Assembly (NCBI GenBank): GCA_002281535.1
Contig: NCGD01000016.1
Span: 1 to 64,000, forward strand
Reading direction: 5' to 3'
Origin: Sphingomonas sp. 28-63-12
GTDB taxonomy: Bacteria > Pseudomonadota > Alphaproteobacteria > Sphingomonadales > Sphingomonadaceae
DNA length: 64,000 bases
The notes under the pieces are model-generated. The model saw nothing but the letters and a program-made list of their open reading frames with translations, did no database searches and was not told the origin of the DNA. The first letter of the stretch is position 1. Each line of letters begins with the position of its first letter. Below, one piece after another: positions 28,690 through 39,276 of the stretch. The position numbers and the translations under genes were made by a program.

Positions 28690-31110
28690 ATGATGCGCTT
28701 TTTTGTTGGGGTTGCCGCGGCGCTCCTTGCTTCGACGAGTGCCTTTGCGCAAACCGCGCCGGCGCCCCAGCCTGCACCTGCGGCAACCGATGACGCGGCC
28801 GCGCCGGGCGACATCGTGGTTACCGCATCGAAGCGCGAACAGTCGCTGCAGGATGTGTCGATTGCGGTCAGCGCAATCGGAGCTGACCAATTGGTCAAGG
28901 CCAAGATCAATAATCTGCAGGATCTCCAGACGATCGTCCCGTCGGTAAATTTCGGCAGCGACTTCAACCAGGCAAAAATCTTCATCCGTGGCGTCGGCGC
29001 CAATACGTCGACAACCGGTTCCGCCACTGGTGTCGCGCTGCATGTCGATGGTGCCTATGTTGCGCGCGCTGAGGCACAGCTGACCTCGCTGTTCGATCTT
29101 GAGCGCGTAGAAGTGCTGCGCGGCCCGCAGGGCGCGCTGTATGGCCGCAATGCGGTTGGCGGATCGGTCAATCTCATCACCGCCAAACCGACCCGGGAGT
29201 TCAGTGGCTATGCCCGGCTGAGCTATGGCAATTACAATGCGATCAATGGTGAACTCGCGATCGCCGGCCCGATCACCGACAGCATCAGCTTTCGCGTCGC
29301 CGGTAAATCCGAGGATCGCGACGGCTATGGCATCAACCCGGTCAGCGGGCGCGGGATCGACGATCTCAACCGCAAGATGGGCCGTGTTCAATTGCTGTTC
29401 GATCTCGCTCCCCAGACGAGCCTGTTGCTGAGCGGCGAATATTTCCGTCAGGACGATGCATCGGGCGCCATCCATTATCTGCGCGCATCGTTCCCCGGCG
29501 TTGCCAGGCTCGCACCGCTCGGCGTTGGCGGTTATGCGACCAAGCCGCGTGATCTGGCGACTGAATCCAGCCCCGGGACCAGCAGCGAAACCTATTCGTT
29601 CACCGGCACCTTCCATACCCAGCTGACCGACACGCTCGGCATAACCAATATCGCCAATTATCGCCGCTTCCGCACCTCGCTGTTCCAGGATCTCGATCTG
29701 TCGGCGGTGATCGACGGCCTGGCCACCAATGGCCAGGCGACGACGGTGCAGGAGCGCCGGATCGATTCGAAGCAGTTCAGCAACGAATTCCAGTTCAACT
29801 ATAATTCCGATCTGATGAACGCCGTGCTCGGCCTTTATTACTTTAACGAGCGCCAGCGGCCGTTTGATACCGTCGGTCTCGCCAACCGCAACGGGCTGGC
29901 GTCCAATATCGGCGTGTTGCAGGCGGCGGGCGTCGATCTGAACACAGCCTATGGGCTTTGCGGTTATTCGCCGGCCGCCATCACCGGCGGAACGACGGTG
30001 ATCGCCCCCAAGCGCGTGTGCACCCATTCGAACCTGGGCGATGAAACCTTTGCGATTTTCGGCCAGACCGAAATCAAGCTGGGGGCGGTGACTGAATCGC
30101 TTGACGGCGTGACGATCAAGCTCGGTGGTCGCTGGTCGAGCGAGCATGTCGATTCGGAAAATCCGTCGATCATCATTGCGCGTAACGGCCTGGGGCCGGT
30201 GATCCAATATACCGCCGCCGGCACGCACCGCGAGCGTACCTTCCGCGACTTCACGCCAGAGGCGGGCATCGAGTGGAAGCCGGCACCGGGCGTATTGCTC
30301 TATTATACCTATTCCGAAGGCTTCAAGGCGGGTTCGCCGGAAAACGCCGCGGGCAGCACGACGATTGTCGATCCCGAAACGATCGTGAACCATGAAGTCG
30401 GGCTGAAAACCAACCTGACGCGCTGGCTGACCGCCAACTTTTCGGGCTATACCTATACGCTTAACGGCCTGCAGCTGAACAAGACGATCGCCGGCGGCCC
30501 AACCGGCTATACGACGATCTTCCAGAACGCGGCCAAGACGCAGGCCACCGGCTTCGAGGTGGAAGTCTATGTGCGTCCGGTTGACGGGCTGCATCTGTCG
30601 GGTGCGCTTTCCTACACCAATTCGCATTTCGTCGATTATCTGACGCTCGATCCGCTCAACCCCGCCAATATCGCCGGGGGCACGCCGTATAATGCAACGA
30701 CCAATCCTGATCCGACCGCGTTTGGCGCGCCGGGTGGGGGCAATATCCAGCTGGCCGGCAACCCGACGCGCAACAGTCCGCGCTGGGCCTGGAACCTGCA
30801 CGGCGATTATGACATTGACGCGCCCGGCTTGAACGGCAGGATCACGCCCTCGATCGACGTCTCGTTCAAGGGCAAGACCTATTTCAGCGAGTTCAAGCGC
30901 GATATCGAAAGCGCCAACGCCTATACCATGGTCGATCTGTCGCTGAATTATGAGACCTATAACAAGAAGATCAGCCTGCAATTCTGGGTCAAGAATCTGG
31001 GCGATGTTTTCCGGCCATCGAGCACTTTTGCGCTGGCGACCGGCCGACTGATCGGGGCGACCTGGCTGCCACCGCGGACCTTTGGCGCGACTGTCGGCTA
31101 CCGGTTCTGA
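28690..31110 (+). CDS. TonB-dependent outer-membrane receptor
   Basis: An 806-residue receptor. A signal peptide (cleavage near SAFAQT) is followed by a short Pro/Ala linker, the TonB box-like 'DIVVTASKREQSLQDV', the plug domain ('LQDLQTIVPSVNF', 'VEVLRGPQGALYGRNAVGG') and a 22-strand barrel ending in 'TFGATVGYRF' with the obligatory C-terminal phenylalanine. It belongs to the large sphingomonad group with unidentified substrates (sugars, siderophores or aromatics). No regulator or partner uptake gene adjoins, so the ligand is unknown. A strong terminator follows. Confidence 0.93.
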   Translation: MMRFFVGVAAALLASTSAFAQTAPAPQPAPAATDDAAAPGDIVVTASKREQSLQDVSIAVSAIGADQLVKAKINNLQDLQTIVPSVNFGSDFNQAKIFIRGVGANTSTTGSATGVALHVDGAYVARAEAQLTSLFDLERVEVLRGPQGALYGRNAVGGSVNLITAKPTREFSGYARLSYGNYNAINGELAIAGPITDSISFRVAGKSEDRDGYGINPVSGRGIDDLNRKMGRVQLLFDLAPQTSLLLSGEYFRQDDASGAIHYLRASFPGVARLAPLGVGGYATKPRDLATESSPGTSSETYSFTGTFHTQLTDTLGITNIANYRRFRTSLFQDLDLSAVIDGLATNGQATTVQERRIDSKQFSNEFQFNYNSDLMNAVLGLYYFNERQRPFDTVGLANRNGLASNIGVLQAAGVDLNTAYGLCGYSPAAITGGTTVIAPKRVCTHSNLGDETFAIFGQTEIKLGAVTESLDGVTIKLGGRWSSEHVDSENPSIIIARNGLGPVIQYTAAGTHRERTFRDFTPEAGIEWKPAPGVLLYYTYSEGFKAGSPENAAGSTTIVDPETIVNHEVGLKTNLTRWLTANFSGYTYTLNGLQLNKTIAGGPTGYTTIFQNAAKTQATGFEVEVYVRPVDGLHLSGALSYTNSHFVDYLTLDPLNPANIAGGTPYNATTNPDPTAFGAPGGGNIQLAGNPTRNSPRWAWNLHGDYDIDAPGLNGRITPSIDVSFKGKTYFSEFKRDIESANAYTMVDLSLNYETYNKKISLQFWVKNLGDVFRPSSTFALATGRLIGATWLPPRTFGATVGYRF

Positions 31111-31179
31111 ATGAACCGGGGCCGCGCACCGTCGCGGCCCCGGCGTGGTTTCAATGGGGCGGGAATTACCGCCCAGCGA

Positions 31180-31212
31180 TAGGGGAGCGTCCAAAGGCGC
31201 TCCCCTATTTTT
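31180..31212 (+). terminator. intrinsic terminator of the TonB receptor gene
   Basis: A ten-base-pair stem (TAGGGGAGCG at 31180-31189 with CGCTCCCCTA at 31198-31207) is followed by a T run at 31208-31212. It ends the receptor transcript 70 bases after its stop codon. Confidence 0.88.
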
Positions 31213-31267
31213 TGAAGGCTTCGGGTTTTGGGCGGCGCTGATGGCGATGCGTCTGGGCCGGTTTGCT

Positions 31268-31453
31268 TCAGGCGAAATCGCCGATTACGGCCTTGGCGAG
31301 ATCGACGGCGGTGCCCGGGGTTACTTCGCTAGTCGGTTCTTCGGTCGCTGGGCTGATCACGACATGGCGCGTGCCGCCCTCGCTCTCGATCCAGTCGCCA
31401 TCGACATAGTGCCTCAGATAGCGCTTCTTGCGCTTGTCCTCACCGATATCCAT
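31268..31453 (-). pseudogene. aldehyde dehydrogenase N-terminal remnant
   Basis: Sixty-one residues on the minus strand read 'RYLRHYVDGDWIESEGGTRH' and go on 'VVISPATEEPTSEVTPGTA', which is the first ~45 residues of an NAD-dependent aldehyde dehydrogenase (substrate entry strands and the PATEE turn). The frame then stops after 'DLAKAVIGDFA', where ~430 further residues of the family are missing. It lies downstream of the aldo/keto reductase gene. It is a relic, not a functional gene. Confidence 0.75.
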
Positions 31454-31517
31454 TGCCGCCTCAATGGCCACGCGCCGCCGCGGATACATGCCGAAGATCG
31501 CATGCGTTACATACAAA

Positions 31518-32534
31518 TTATGCGGCTGCGGCGATCTCTTCGGGCAGCAATTCGGTGTCGATCTGCGCCTGCATTGGCGGGGCATAGCGGGTGCCGGCGA
31601 CTGCGCCCGGGGTGAAGATCGCATCGACTGCCGCGATCGTCTCGGCGCTGAGCGTGATCCGGGCAGCAGCGACATTTTCGTCAAGATGCGCCAGGCTGCG
31701 CGTGCCCGGGATCGGCACGATATAGGGTTGCCGGGCCAGCACCCAGGCGAGGGACAGTTGCGCTGGGGTACAGTCTGCGGCCTGCGCAACGGCCCGAAAC
31801 CGATCGAGCAGGGCGAGGTTGTGTGCGAGGTTTTCCGTGGTGAAGCGCGGCATAAAATTGCGGATATCGTGCGGCTCGAACACTGCTTCATGCACCGCAT
31901 CAGCAAGAAAACCGCGCGCGACCGGCGAAAAGGCGACAAAGCCGATGCCCAATTCGGCGCAAACATTGAGAACGGCGACTTCCGCGTTGCGCACCCAGGG
32001 CGAATATTCGGTCTGCACTGCGGTTATCGGGTGGACGGCATGGGCGCGGCGGATGGTTGCCGCTGACATTTCGCTCAGGCCCAGGGCGCCAATCTTGCCG
32101 GCTTCCCTGGCTCGCACCAAGGCACCGACCGACTCCTCGACCGGGACGCGCTTGTCGAGCCGGTGGAGGTAATAAAGGTCGATATGATCGGTGCCGAGCC
32201 GTTCGAGCGCGCCGTCCAGCGTGCGGGTGATTGCCTCGGGCGATCCGTCCAGCCCGCGCTTTCCATCGATCACATCGAGCACGCATTTGCTGGCCAGCGT
32301 GAATTCGGCGCGGCGATGCATCACCGCCTTGCCGATCAGCCGCTCATTGCCACCCAGCCCATAGAGCGCGGCGGTGTCGAGCAGGGTGATGCCAAGGTCC
32401 AGCGCATGGTTGAGCAAGCGGGCGCCATCTTCTGCCGACGGGGGCGTGCCATAAGCATGGCTGAGGTTCATGCAGCCGAGGCCGATGGCGGAAACGGTGA
32501 GCGCACCGATGGCGCGGGTGGGGAGAATGGTCAT
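31518..32534 (-). CDS. aldo/keto reductase
   Basis: A 338-residue NADPH-dependent reductase. The catalytic set is visible: 'LLDTAALYGLGGNERLIG' (Asp, Tyr), the lysine in 'FTLASKCVL' and the histidine of 'DLYYLHRLD'. The C-terminal 'IVPIPGTRSLAHLDENVAA' binds the cofactor. It is closest in pattern to the AKR13/YajO-YghZ-type group. The carbonyl substrate is unknown; context suggests an aromatic or aliphatic aldehyde. A MarR gene lies upstream on the same strand, 43 bases away. Confidence 0.9.
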   Translation of the reverse strand: MTILPTRAIGALTVSAIGLGCMNLSHAYGTPPSAEDGARLLNHALDLGITLLDTAALYGLGGNERLIGKAVMHRRAEFTLASKCVLDVIDGKRGLDGSPEAITRTLDGALERLGTDHIDLYYLHRLDKRVPVEESVGALVRAREAGKIGALGLSEMSAATIRRAHAVHPITAVQTEYSPWVRNAEVAVLNVCAELGIGFVAFSPVARGFLADAVHEAVFEPHDIRNFMPRFTTENLAHNLALLDRFRAVAQAADCTPAQLSLAWVLARQPYIVPIPGTRSLAHLDENVAAARITLSAETIAAVDAIFTPGAVAGTRYAPPMQAQIDTELLPEEIAAAA

Positions 32535-32577
32535 GTCAGCAATCTAGCGGCAGCGCGGCCAAAAGGGTAGCGCGGCG

Positions 32578-33045
32578 CTAGTCGTGAATGCGCTTCAGTA
32601 GCTTGACCAACGTCTTGATCTCGGTCGCGCTGAAGCGGCGTTTCAGCCATTGCTCATGATCCAGGATGCAGGCGCGCGCGCCTATCAGTGCCTGATGGCC
32701 AGCCGGCGTCAGATGCAAGGTCTGGCGTCGCTTGTCGGTCTTCGACGCACCACGTTCAACGAAACCGCGCTTCTGCAGGCGGTTGACGATTGCCATCACC
32801 GTCGCGCGATCGATCTGCAGCCGGCGGCCTATGTCTGCCTGGGCGATTTCCGGATGATCATCGACCAGCCACAGCACCGACACTTGCTTCTGGGTCAGAT
32901 CGAGATCGACAAAGGTCTCGGTAAAATGGCGATAGACAGCACCATGCGCGAGACGAATGTGAAAGCCGACAATCTCGTCGATCGCGCCGATATCATGATC
33001 GTCGCTGTAGGGCTGTTTTTCGGGAACAGCGGTCAGAGCAGTCAT
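32578..33045 (-). CDS. MarR-family transcriptional regulator
   Basis: A 155-residue winged-helix regulator. The recognition part is 'AQADIGRRLQIDRATVMAIVNRLQKRGFVERG' and the wing follows in 'ASKTDKRRQTLHLTPAG'. The N-terminal dimerisation helix starts at ~25. The ATG at 33045 was chosen because the rest of the upstream frame is a shadow of the hydrolase gene. Candidate targets are the adjacent hydrolase, reductase or ligM-region genes; MarR proteins of lignin-degraders often respond to aromatic acids or their CoA esters. Confidence 0.9.
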   Translation of the reverse strand: MTALTAVPEKQPYSDDHDIGAIDEIVGFHIRLAHGAVYRHFTETFVDLDLTQKQVSVLWLVDDHPEIAQADIGRRLQIDRATVMAIVNRLQKRGFVERGASKTDKRRQTLHLTPAGHQALIGARACILDHEQWLKRRFSATEIKTLVKLLKRIHD

Positions 33046-33104
33046 GTGCGCCACTTGCGATAAATCGATTCGCAGGTCAACCGAGAAGCGTCGGCCCCGT
33101 GCGG

Positions 33105-33851
33105 CTATCGCTGCTCTGCGGCATGGTTGTCGGCAATGGCGATCAGGCGGGCGGCCAGCGCATCGGGCATCGTCAGGAACGGGCTGTGGTCGGCGGGCAG
33201 CGTCGCCACGCTGGCGCAGGGCTGCATGGCCTGCATCGCGCGCTGATCGGCGATCGGGATCGTTCGATCCTCGCTGCACTCGATATAATGACGCGGGACA
33301 CGGCCATAGCGCGCAGCGGTCAGCACCAAGGGGGTGGCGCGCGGGCCCGCCGGCTCGGGCACCAGCCGCGCCATTGCCGCAGCGGCAATGGCGGGCGGCG
33401 CCTGGTGACAAAAGACGGCCGCCGCATTGGTCGGATCGATCACGGTGCCGCCGCCGCCGGGCAGTGAGTGGATGATTGCGTCGAACGCCGGATTGGCTTG
33501 CTGGAGCCTTTTGAACGCGCTGCGCGCCATCCCCGGCGGCATCAGCATCGCGCAAATATAGACCAATGCATCAATTGTGTCGGGCGCCAATTCGGCCGCC
33601 TGGCTGATCACCAGCCCACCGCGGCTGTGGCCGCAAAGGATGACGGGCGATTGGGTTGCCTGGCGGCACCAGTCCGCCACGGTGGTGGCCCAGCCGTTAA
33701 GCGTGATCGCGGCGATGTCATGCGCGCCCGGTTCCATGCCGGGGAGATCGGGCGCAATCATCTCATGTCCCTGTGCCTCGAGCAGCGGCCGCAGCGCGTC
33801 GAAGCACCAGCCACCGTGCCATGAACCGTGGACGAGGATGAAACTCGCCAT
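33105..33851 (-). CDS. alpha/beta hydrolase
   Basis: A 248-residue esterase-type hydrolase. The oxyanion region 'ILVHGSWHGGWCFDAL', the nucleophile elbow GHSRGG and the C-terminal catalytic histidine in 'LPADHSPFLTMP' are all present; the acid is likely in 'SEDRTIPIADQ'. The pattern 'VHGSWHGGWCF' is that of the hydroxynitrile lyase/salicylate-esterase-like branch. The ATG at 33851 is the first that leaves the family start intact. Substrate unknown. Confidence 0.88.
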   Translation of the reverse strand: MASFILVHGSWHGGWCFDALRPLLEAQGHEMIAPDLPGMEPGAHDIAAITLNGWATTVADWCRQATQSPVILCGHSRGGLVISQAAELAPDTIDALVYICAMLMPPGMARSAFKRLQQANPAFDAIIHSLPGGGGTVIDPTNAAAVFCHQAPPAIAAAAMARLVPEPAGPRATPLVLTAARYGRVPRHYIECSEDRTIPIADQRAMQAMQPCASVATLPADHSPFLTMPDALAARLIAIADNHAAEQR

Positions 33852-33995
33852 GACTAGGCCGTCGCACTGCGGTGGATGCGGGTAGGATTGGGCAAGTCCA
33901 TGTCGAGCAAAGATCCGGTCATCACTGCCTGTCTTGGAGAGGAAAATGGGGGCGGGCAATTGCCGACGGGCAATAGGCGGAGTGGCGGGCGTTAG

Positions 33996-34886
33996 TCACA
34001 CCCGATGGGCTGCCCGATATGCGGCAATCCAGTCGGCCGTCCGGGTCAGCCCGCCAAACGGGTAGAAGTGCAGCGAAACGTCGCCATGCTGGTGGCGATC
34101 AAGCCCGGCCGCGAGCTCGTCGAGGATCGGATCGGGGCCGGCTGCGCCGAGCAATTTGGTGAGCGACAGTCCATATTTCTGCATCACCTTGGCCGACGCG
34201 CCGACGCCACAGCGAGCGGCGAAGCGCAGCAGCGCCTTGACGCTGGCCGGCCCGGCGACGCCGACACGGACCGTTTTGTCGATGCCGGTCGCCCGCAATT
34301 GGGCGAGCCAGTCGAGGATCGGCACCGCGTCGAACCCGAACTGGGTCATGATCGAATAGTCGAGCCCGCGTGTTGTCAGCTCGGCGTCCTTGTCGGCCAG
34401 CGCCCGCCACAGGCGGGCGTTGTCGATGCCGGGATGGCCTTGCGGATAGCCGGCGATCCCGACATGGCGGACGCCATATTTTTCGAGCAGCCCCGACCGG
34501 ATCACCGCCAGCGCGTCATGGTAGGGCCCGGCCGGTTCGGCGAGATCGCCGGCCACGACGAATACCTGGCGCAGCTCGATCCGCTCAGCGAGCGCGTCGA
34601 GAAAACCTTCGAGCTCGCCCGCCGATGTTAGCCGGCGTGCGGAAAGATGCGGCACCGGCTTCAACCCACGCCGATGGACCGCCGCTGCCGCATCGATCCG
34701 CGAGGCGAAGCTTTCGCCCGGCAGAAACGTTACCGACACCATCGTTCCCGCCGGTACCCGCGCCGCCATGGCGTCGATCTGCTCGATGTCCTTGGCGGTC
34801 ATCTCGAGCGACGCGTCGTCGAACAGCCGGGCAAGCATGGCGTGCGCGTCGGTGCTATCGCGCAGGATGGCGGCGGGGGCGTTCAC
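33996..34886 (-). CDS. metF: methylenetetrahydrofolate reductase family protein
   Basis: A ~297-residue TIM-barrel flavoprotein of the MetF family. 'VPHLSARRLTSAGELEGFL', 'VFVVAGDLAEPAGPY' and 'MTQFGFDAVPILDWL' correspond to the MetF folate- and FAD-binding blocks. The GTG at 34886 begins ten bases after the ligM stop; longer in-frame starts lie inside ligM. Placed just after ligM, it most likely oxidises the 5-methyl-THF that LigM makes to methylene-THF, the reverse of its biosynthetic direction, as proposed for SYK-6. It is the divergent branch with short-form MetF features. Confidence 0.88.
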   Translation of the reverse strand: MNAPAAILRDSTDAHAMLARLFDDASLEMTAKDIEQIDAMAARVPAGTMVSVTFLPGESFASRIDAAAAVHRRGLKPVPHLSARRLTSAGELEGFLDALAERIELRQVFVVAGDLAEPAGPYHDALAVIRSGLLEKYGVRHVGIAGYPQGHPGIDNARLWRALADKDAELTTRGLDYSIMTQFGFDAVPILDWLAQLRATGIDKTVRVGVAGPASVKALLRFAARCGVGASAKVMQKYGLSLTKLLGAAGPDPILDELAAGLDRHQHGDVSLHFYPFGGLTRTADWIAAYRAAHRV

Positions 34887-34896
34887 GCGGTGCGGT

Positions 34897-36324
<1,428 letters not shown>

Positions 36325-36431
36325 CTATAGGCGTCCAAAGCGACCCTGATGAGCCGTCTTGCAGGTCCATCGCCGGGCGACCGCCCCGCCAGGGTCAGGC
36401 CACACCGGCTGATTAAATTACAGTAGGCTGA

Positions 36432-36451
36432 ACATACAAAAGTTTGTATGT
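36432..36451. promoter_or_regulatory. perfect palindrome in the ligM-purU divergent promoter
   Basis: ACATACAAA, two bases, TTTGTATGT: nine-base arms with no mismatch, centred ~130 bases before ligM and ~80 before purU. Such a site is what a MarR- or GntR-type dimer would occupy. Its half-sites (CATAC/GTATG) resemble, in opposite order, those of the 15-mer elements further right. The protein that binds it is not known from the sequence. Confidence 0.65.
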
Positions 36452-36523
36452 AGAGCAAACGATTTATTGCGGGCCGAGATCGGTGCGATGCCGATATTGG
36501 CCGGGATTCAGGGGAGAGTATCG

Positions 36524-37384
36524 ATGCTGGGAGCCTGTACGCTGAGCCTGTCCTGCGCGGATCGGCCCGGGCTGGTCGCCGCGGTGGCCAGCTTTTTGGC
36601 GAGCAATGGCTGCAATATCCTGGAATCGCAGCAATTTGACGATGTCGCGCAAAATCGCTTCTTCATGCGGGTGGTATTCGAACGCAGTGCTGCGGCCGCC
36701 GATCTCGACGGGCTGCGGACCCGTTTCGGCGCGCTGGCGGCGGGCTTTGCGATGGACTGGCGGTTGCGGCTGAAGGAGGATCGCCCCCGGGTGCTGCTGA
36801 TGGTCTCAAAATTCGATCATTGCCTGGGCGATCTGCTCTATCGCCAGCGTATCGGTGAGCTGCGGATCGATCCGGTGGCGATCGTTTCCAATCACCCGCG
36901 CGAGGCGCTCCACCTGACCGTGATGACGGGCATTCCCTATCATTATCTGCCGGTCACGCGTGACACCAAGGCCGCCCAGGAGGCGCAAATCAAGGCAGTG
37001 ATCGAATCGACTGGTGCCGAGCTCGTGGTGCTGGCGCGCTATATGCAGATCCTATCAGACGATATGGCGCGCTATCTGTCGGGGCGGTGCATCAATATCC
37101 ATCACAGCTTCCTGCCCGGCTTCAAGGGCGCCAAGCCCTATCACCAGGCGCATGAGCGCGGCGTCAAGATGATCGGGGCGACTGCGCATTACGTGACCGG
37201 CGATCTCGACGAAGGGCCGATCATTCACCAGGATGTCGAGTCGATCAGCCATGCCGACACCCCCGACGATCTGGTCCGCAAGGGGCGCGATATTGAACGG
37301 CGCGTGCTGGCCCGCGCGGTGCATTATCATGTCGATGATCGGGTGCTGCTCAACGGCAACAAGACGGTGGTGTTCAAGGATTAG
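36524..37384 (+). CDS. purU: formyltetrahydrofolate deformylase
   Basis: A 286-residue enzyme: N-terminal ACT domain (residues ~5-80, '[20 protein letters not shown]') and C-terminal formyl-transferase fold with the catalytic '[19 protein letters not shown]' and '[18 protein letters not shown]' (Asn, His, Asp). It splits 10-formyl-THF to formate and THF. ATG at 36524 follows 'ggggagag'. Divergent from ligM, it regenerates THF for O-demethylation and passes formate to the formate dehydrogenase 7 kb away. Methenyl-THF cyclohydrolase and formate-THF ligase are not in the window. Confidence 0.94.
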   Translation: MLGACTLSLSCADRPGLVAAVASFLASNGCNILESQQFDDVAQNRFFMRVVFERSAAAADLDGLRTRFGALAAGFAMDWRLRLKEDRPRVLLMVSKFDHCLGDLLYRQRIGELRIDPVAIVSNHPREALHLTVMTGIPYHYLPVTRDTKAAQEAQIKAVIESTGAELVVLARYMQILSDDMARYLSGRCINIHHSFLPGFKGAKPYHQAHERGVKMIGATAHYVTGDLDEGPIIHQDVESISHADTPDDLVRKGRDIERRVLARAVHYHVDDRVLLNGNKTVVFKD

Positions 37385-37399
37385 GGCGGGAGACGCGCG

Positions 37400-37801
37400 A
37401 TGCCTGTCGAGGCGATCGATCATATCAACATCATTACCGGCGATCTCGAGGCCACTGCGCGCTTTTATGCCGAGGTGATCGGGCTCGGCCGCCGTGACGG
37501 TCCGCCGCCGCTCACGCCTGCCAACGCGCAATGGAAATCCGATTCGAGGGGGCGCCCAATCGTCCACATCAACACGCTTGATGCGCCCACGGCCTAATCC
37601 CGGCCAACCCCGGCGGGGCCGCAGACCGGCGCGCTCCATCACGGCGCGTTGCGCTGTGCCGGCTTTGACGCGATGATCGCGGCGCTGGCGACGATGGCGA
37701 TCGATTGCCGGCTCAACCGGGTCGACGCGATTGGGCTCCGCCAGGTCTTCACCGCGGATCCAAACGGCGTCCTGCTCGAACTGAATTTCTTCGGCGATTG
37801 A
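37400..37801 (+). pseudogene. VOC-family (glyoxalase fold) protein with internal stop
   Basis: The frame begins 'AIDHINIITGDLEATARFY', a classic vicinal-oxygen-chelate start, but meets TAA at 37595-37597 after 'VHINTLDAPTA'. The same frame continues without shift through 'GALHHGALRCAGFDAMIAAL' and 'VFTADPNGVLLELNFFGD' to a normal VOC end at 37801. A single base change would restore a ~133-residue protein. It follows purU by 15 bases and could once have been co-transcribed. Sequencing error is possible but neighbouring genes are also broken. Confidence 0.85.
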
Positions 37802-37819
37802 GGTCGGGCAACAAAAGAG

Positions 37820-38336
37820 TCAAATCGGCACTTCGTCCAGGATTGTCCTGAGCATACGATAGGCGAGCGCGGTATTTGCCCAGGCAGTGTCGCCGCCGAA
37901 GGGCGGAAATTCGACGCTGTGGAGTGTGCTGATCGAAGGCGGGCGCGACAGGAAGGCGGAATCGGTGTGCCAGGAGCGGCCGAACAAGGCGGGCGTCCGC
38001 GTCGCCGCTTCCTTGATCACCGGTTGGACATTGGGGTGGCGGGCCACGCCTTTGGTCTAGGCATCAGTGCCGAACGGGCCGAGCCGGCGCGAAAACGCCT
38101 CATGTTCGGCATGGCTCAGCGTCTGATCGCGCACGAACATCCTCTTGTGCCGGTAGAGCGCATCGCAAAATTCGGAAAAAGCCGGCATTGTCGCGCGAAC
38201 GGATGTCGATACCGGCAATCTCGGCGCCCATCGCCGCCGCGATGGGGCGGACCTCAACCTGCCGACAGGTGCGCGCGTGATTGTCGAAATCGCCTGTCGG
38301 CGTGATCCGGACATCGAACATGATCGCGTCTCCCAT
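37820..38336 (-). pseudogene. TauD/TfdA-family dioxygenase, frameshifted and truncated
   Basis: Read from 38336 (or the ATG at 38321) the frame opens 'FDVRITPTGDFDNHAR' and 'AEIAGIDIRSRDNAGF', then a frameshift near 38180 moves to 'FCDALYRHKRMFVRDQTLSH'. An in-frame TAG at 38057-38059 interrupts before 'VARHPNVQPVIKEA', 'GRSWHTDSAF' (the HxD iron ligands) and 'FGGDTAWANTALAY'. The frame stops at 37820 about 100 residues short, losing the distal iron histidine. It is therefore inactive by three separate lesions. Confidence 0.85.
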
Positions 38337-38355
38337 ACGATGTCGTTCCTGCCCG

Positions 38356-39228
38356 TCAGGTCAGCCCCAGCACGCGGACCGCATTGTCTTTCATGATCAG
38401 CGGCATCACGTCATCGCGAAACCCTACCTGCTGCGCCGCCGCGATCCATTTGTCGGGGCGGATCAGCGGAAAATCGCTGCCGAACATCATCTTATATTTC
38501 AGCTGGGTGTTGGCATATTGGATGATCTGCGGCGCGAAATATTTGGGGCTCCAGCCCGAGAGGTCGATGAAGACATTGTCCTTGTGCAGCGCCATCGACA
38601 GGCTTTCGTCGACCCAGGGCCAGCTGGGGTGAGCCAGGATGATCTTCATGTCGGGGAAATCCACCGCGACATCGTCGATCAGCATCGGCTGCCCCCATTT
38701 CAGCCGCATGCCGCCACCGCCGCGCATGCCGGTGCCCATGCCCGAATGGCCGGTGTGGAAGATCGCCGGCAGCTTAAATTCGGCAATGACTTCGTAGATC
38801 GGATAGGCAACCCGGTCGGCGGGGTGGCAATCCTGAGCGATGCCGTGAAATTTGAAGCCCTTGATCCCGTAATTCTCGATCAGGTCGCGCGCCTCGCGGG
38901 CGCCCATTTTGCCCTTGTGCGGATCGATCGAAGCGAAGGCGATCATGATGTCGTCATTCTTCGCGGCCATCTCAGCAATTTCGTAATTGCTCACCCGCTT
39001 GGCGCCCATCCCGCATTCGGCATCGACCGTAAACATGCAGAAAGCGATTTTTTGCTCGCGATAGATCTCGATGATCTCGGGCATTTTGGGGCGCGCGCGC
39101 GGGGCTTTGAAATAGGTCGAAGCAGCGTCGAAGAACTTGCCCATCACCGGGTCCTCGGGGTCGTGGCACGACACCTCGGCATGGACATGGACGTCGATGG
39201 CGTTGATCTTCGAGAGGTCGATCGGCAT
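38356..39228 (-). CDS. amidohydrolase 2 family protein
   Basis: A 290-residue metal-dependent TIM-barrel hydrolase of the amidohydrolase-2/ACMSD group. The metal residues are in 'INAIDVHVHAE' (HxH), 'GFKFHGIAQD', 'AIFHTGHSGMG', 'KIILAHPSWPW' and 'KMMFGSDFPLI'. The pattern with a Gly-rich 'GMGTGMRGGGGMRLKWG' loop resembles the hydrolases that cleave 4-hydroxyphenyl-beta-ketoacyl-CoA in CoA-dependent side-chain removal; that role is an inference, and decarboxylation of a carboxylated aromatic is the other option. An aldehyde dehydrogenase gene precedes it on the same strand. Confidence 0.85.
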   Translation of the reverse strand: MPIDLSKINAIDVHVHAEVSCHDPEDPVMGKFFDAASTYFKAPRARPKMPEIIEIYREQKIAFCMFTVDAECGMGAKRVSNYEIAEMAAKNDDIMIAFASIDPHKGKMGAREARDLIENYGIKGFKFHGIAQDCHPADRVAYPIYEVIAEFKLPAIFHTGHSGMGTGMRGGGGMRLKWGQPMLIDDVAVDFPDMKIILAHPSWPWVDESLSMALHKDNVFIDLSGWSPKYFAPQIIQYANTQLKYKMMFGSDFPLIRPDKWIAAAQQVGFRDDVMPLIMKDNAVRVLGLT

Positions 39229-39244
39229 GGCCAGTCCCTTGTGT

Positions 39245-39270
39245 GCCCGCCCCCTGTGGCGGGGGCGGGC
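39245..39270. repeat. perfect GC hairpin between aldehyde dehydrogenase and amidohydrolase genes
   Basis: GCCCGCCCCC (39245-39254) and GGGGGCGGGC (39261-39270) pair perfectly around TGTGGC. It lies in the 48-base gap of two minus-strand genes, right before the RBS of the downstream gene, with no T run. A stabilising or attenuating hairpin within an operon is the likely meaning. Confidence 0.6.
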
Positions 39271-39276
39271 GATCCA

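Noticed and set aside
28615..31194. 859-residue open frame antisense to the TonB receptor
   Set aside because: The forward strand encodes an unmistakable receptor with signal peptide, plug, barrel and terminator; the antisense frame is a GC-driven shadow.
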